Shown piece after piece: positions 62,200 to 64,000 of a DNA stretch of 64,000 nucleotides (position 1 is its first letter; each line of letters starts with the position of its first letter). The notes beneath the pieces are model-generated. The model saw nothing but the letters and a program-made list of their open reading frames with translations. It did no database searches and was not told where the DNA came from. Source of the stretch: Burkholderiales bacterium PBB1 (GTDB taxonomy: Bacteria > Pseudomonadota > Gammaproteobacteria > Burkholderiales > Burkholderiaceae_C); assembly GCA_002255905.1 (NCBI GenBank), contig NKIN01000007.1, positions 1 to 64,000 of the forward strand. The letters run 5' to 3'. Both the position numbers and the translations under genes were made by a program.

Positions 62200-63386
62200 C
62201 GGCTGAGCGCGCGCATGGCCGCGTCCAGGCCAGGCAGTGTCAGCGGGTACATGCGCTGGTTCATCATCTGCTGGATCAGTGCAATGCTCTGGCGATAGCC
62301 CCACAGCGCCTGGGGTTCGGGGTTGATCCAGACGAATTTCGGAAAGCTCTGTGTCAGCCGCTGCAGCCACGCGGCGCCTGGCTCCTCGTTGTGGTACTCG
62401 ACACTGCCACCGGGCTGCAGGATCTCGTAGGGGCTCATCGTCGCGTCACCGACAAAGATCAGCTTGTAGTCCTTGTTGTACTTGCGCAGGATGTCGTGCG
62501 TCGGGAACTTCTCGCTGTGGCGGCGCTGGTTGTGCTTCCACATGAAGTCGTAGACGCAGTTGTGAAAGTAATAGAACTCCAGGTGCTTGAACGCCGACTT
62601 GGCGGCGCTGAACATCTCCTCGACGCGCTGCACGTGGTCGTCCATGGTGCCGCCCACGTCCATCAGCAACAGCACCTTGATGTGGTTGTGCCGCTCGGGA
62701 ATCATCTTCAGATCGAGGTGCCCGGCGTTGGCCGCCGTGGCGCGGATCGTGTCGTCGAGGTCGAGCTCGTCGGCCGAGCCCTGGCGTGCGAAACGCCGCA
62801 GCTTGCGCAGCGCGACCTGAATCTGCCGGGTGCCGAGTTCGGCGTCGGCGTCGTAGTCCTTGAAGCGCCGCTGGTCCCACACCTTGACCGCACTGCGCTG
62901 CCGGCTGCGGTCTTGCCCGATGCGGATGCCCTGCGGGTTCACGCCATAGGCACCGAACGGACTCGTGCCGCCGGTGCCTATCCATTTGCTGCCGCCCTGA
63001 TGGCGCTCCTTCTGCTCCTCGAAGCGCTGCTTCAAGGTGTCCATCAGCTCGTCCCAGCCCATCTTCTCGATGGCGGCTTTCTCTTCCGGGCTCAGCTCGA
63101 GTTCGAGCACCTTGCGCAGCCACTCGAGCGGGATGTCCTGGGCGAAATCCGTCAGCGTCTCGACGCCCTTGAAATACGTGGCGAAGGCTTGATCGAAGCG
63201 GTCGAACAGTGCTTCGTCCTTCACCAGCGTGGTGCGCGCCAGCACATAAAAAGCATCGAGCGTGGGGCCGCCTGCGTCCTCGTCGTCGAGCACGCCTGCA
63301 CGCAGCGCATCGAGCAATGTCAGGTACTCGCGCACCGATACCTTCAGTTTCGCGTCGCGCAACGACAAGAAGAAGTTGATCAGCAT
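62196..63386 (-). CDS. VWA-domain protein (CoxE-like)
   Basis: A protein of about 396 residues. MLINFFLSLRDAKLKVSVREYLTLLDALRAGV opens the CoxE/VWA family, a charged central region (GGTSPFGAYGVNPQGIRIGQ) follows, and the von Willebrand A domain has a MIDAS-like LLLMDVGGTMDDHVQRVEEMFSAAKSAF with DxGxT in place of DxSxS, then YFHNCVYDFMW and FVGDATMSPYEI. Such proteins normally work with a MoxR AAA+ ATPase; none is in the window. It overlaps GNAT by 7 bp and tamA by 4 bp, so all four genes are translationally linked. Confidence 0.88.
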   Translation of the reverse strand: MLINFFLSLRDAKLKVSVREYLTLLDALRAGVLDDEDAGGPTLDAFYVLARTTLVKDEALFDRFDQAFATYFKGVETLTDFAQDIPLEWLRKVLELELSPEEKAAIEKMGWDELMDTLKQRFEEQKERHQGGSKWIGTGGTSPFGAYGVNPQGIRIGQDRSRQRSAVKVWDQRRFKDYDADAELGTRQIQVALRKLRRFARQGSADELDLDDTIRATAANAGHLDLKMIPERHNHIKVLLLMDVGGTMDDHVQRVEEMFSAAKSAFKHLEFYYFHNCVYDFMWKHNQRRHSEKFPTHDILRKYNKDYKLIFVGDATMSPYEILQPGGSVEYHNEEPGAAWLQRLTQSFPKFVWINPEPQALWGYRQSIALIQQMMNQRMYPLTLPGLDAAMRALSR

Positions 63387-63976
63387 TGCGGCCGGTCCAG
63401 CAGACATTGCAGGTGCGCGCGTATCGCTGGCCACTCGCTCGCCGTGATGCTGTAGACGGCGGTGTCACGCAGCGTGCCATTAGGCATGCGCTGGTGTGCG
63501 CGAAGGATGCCGTCGAGCTGTGCTCCCAGGCGCTCGATGGCACGCCGGCTTTGCACATTGAGCCGATGCGTGCGGAACTCGACCGCGATGCAGCCCAGCG
63601 TGTCGAACGCATGTGTCAGCAGCATCAGCTTGCACTCGGTGTTGAGCGCCGTGCGCTGCACTCGGGCCGCGTACCAGGTCGAGCCGATCTCGACGCGGCG
63701 GTGCGTCGCATCGATGTTCATGAAACTGGTCATGCCGACCGGCACGCCGTTCGCGTCCAGCACGGTGAACGGCAGCATCGTGCCTGCAGCGTGCAGCGCG
63801 ACGCGCCGCTCGATCTCAGCATGCATGCGCTCGGGGCTCGGCACGGTCGTGTACCAAAGTCTCCACAGTGCGCCGTCTCGGCTCGCCTCGGCCAGCGCAG
63901 CCTCATGCTCGTGCGTCAGCGGCAGCAGGGTGGCATGCAGGCCGCGCAACGCGATCGGGTCGGTCAGTGCACCCAT
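63380..63976 (-). CDS. GNAT-family N-acetyltransferase
   Basis: A 198-residue acetyltransferase of the RimJ/RimL type. PIALRGLHATLLPLTHEHEAALAEA starts the fold, VPVGMTSFMNIDATHRRVEIGSTWY and the pyrophosphate loop region TALNTECKLMLLTHAFDTLGCIAVEFRTHRLNVQSRRAIERLGAQLDGIL follow, with NxxSRRAIE as the C-terminal acetyl-CoA helix. The acceptor is unknown. It starts at ATG 63976, leads the GNAT-VWA-tamA-tamB chain, and is 24 bp from the window end, so an upstream gene may belong to the same operon. Confidence 0.9.
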   Translation of the reverse strand: MGALTDPIALRGLHATLLPLTHEHEAALAEASRDGALWRLWYTTVPSPERMHAEIERRVALHAAGTMLPFTVLDANGVPVGMTSFMNIDATHRRVEIGSTWYAARVQRTALNTECKLMLLTHAFDTLGCIAVEFRTHRLNVQSRRAIERLGAQLDGILRAHQRMPNGTLRDTAVYSITASEWPAIRAHLQCLLDRPQC

Positions 63977-64000
63977 GGCGGCCGTGACCGATCAACGGCG

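Overview
The window is high-GC, densely coded chromosome from a betaproteobacterium, most likely Burkholderiales and perhaps the Rubrivivax/Leptothrix neighbourhood. The assignment rests on gene order (rpsP-rimM-trmD-rplS, then Nudix, CobD/CbiB-like, rsgA, M48 protease, orn; hda-HAD-pcnB-folK; trxB, crp-like, ftsK-lolA-rarA) and on protein character. No database was consulted. Nearly all of it is core chromosome; I see no insertion sequence, prophage or CRISPR array.

Layout. 0-1.5 kb: iron handling (hemP, bfd, bfr) behind a Fur-type box. 1.5-7 kb: aminopeptidase P, a membrane-anchored TAXI protein, argF and argD. 7-14.4 kb: DUF3579, rpsT, murJ, a SirB1-like protein, hda, a HAD phosphatase, pcnB, folK. 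14.4-21.6 kb: the S16-RimM-TrmD-L19 operon, a Nudix hydrolase, a CobD/CbiB-like protein, rsgA, an M48 protease, orn. 21.59-21.99 kb: a non-coding block with two related hairpin elements. 22-33.4 kb: trpS, purN, an RNA m5C methyltransferase, a desaturase, rpmG/rpmB, trxB, a Crp-family regulator, ftsK, lolA, rarA. 33.4-39.5 kb: opgH and a GlrK-QseG-GlrR (QseEGF) two-component system. 39.7-46.7 kb: an RND efflux adaptor and pump, a PCMT-like protein, a rhodanese and a TolC-family channel. 46.7-50.9 kb: arginase, a LOG-family protein, moeB, ctpA. 51-55.8 kb: a looser accessory segment with small unknown genes, mntP under a yybP-ykoY riboswitch, a glycosyltransferase, a small CDF transporter, a decayed gene and tRNA-Arg(CCT). 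55.9-64 kb: tamB, tamA, a VWA protein and a GNAT acetyltransferase in one overlapping operon.

The most notable signal is the 200-bp gap between glrR and opgH. It holds an exact TGTC-N10-GACA element (the enterobacterial GlrR site), an IHF consensus and a sigma-54 -24/-12 promoter, in that order and with sensible spacing, pointing at opgH. The two-component system encoded just upstream therefore probably controls glucan synthesis. The second is the hairpin pair between orn and trpS. Its two copies share conserved internal boxes, but their basal stems differ completely in sequence and still pair, and most imperfect pairs become G-U wobbles in only one orientation, which suggests a structured RNA.
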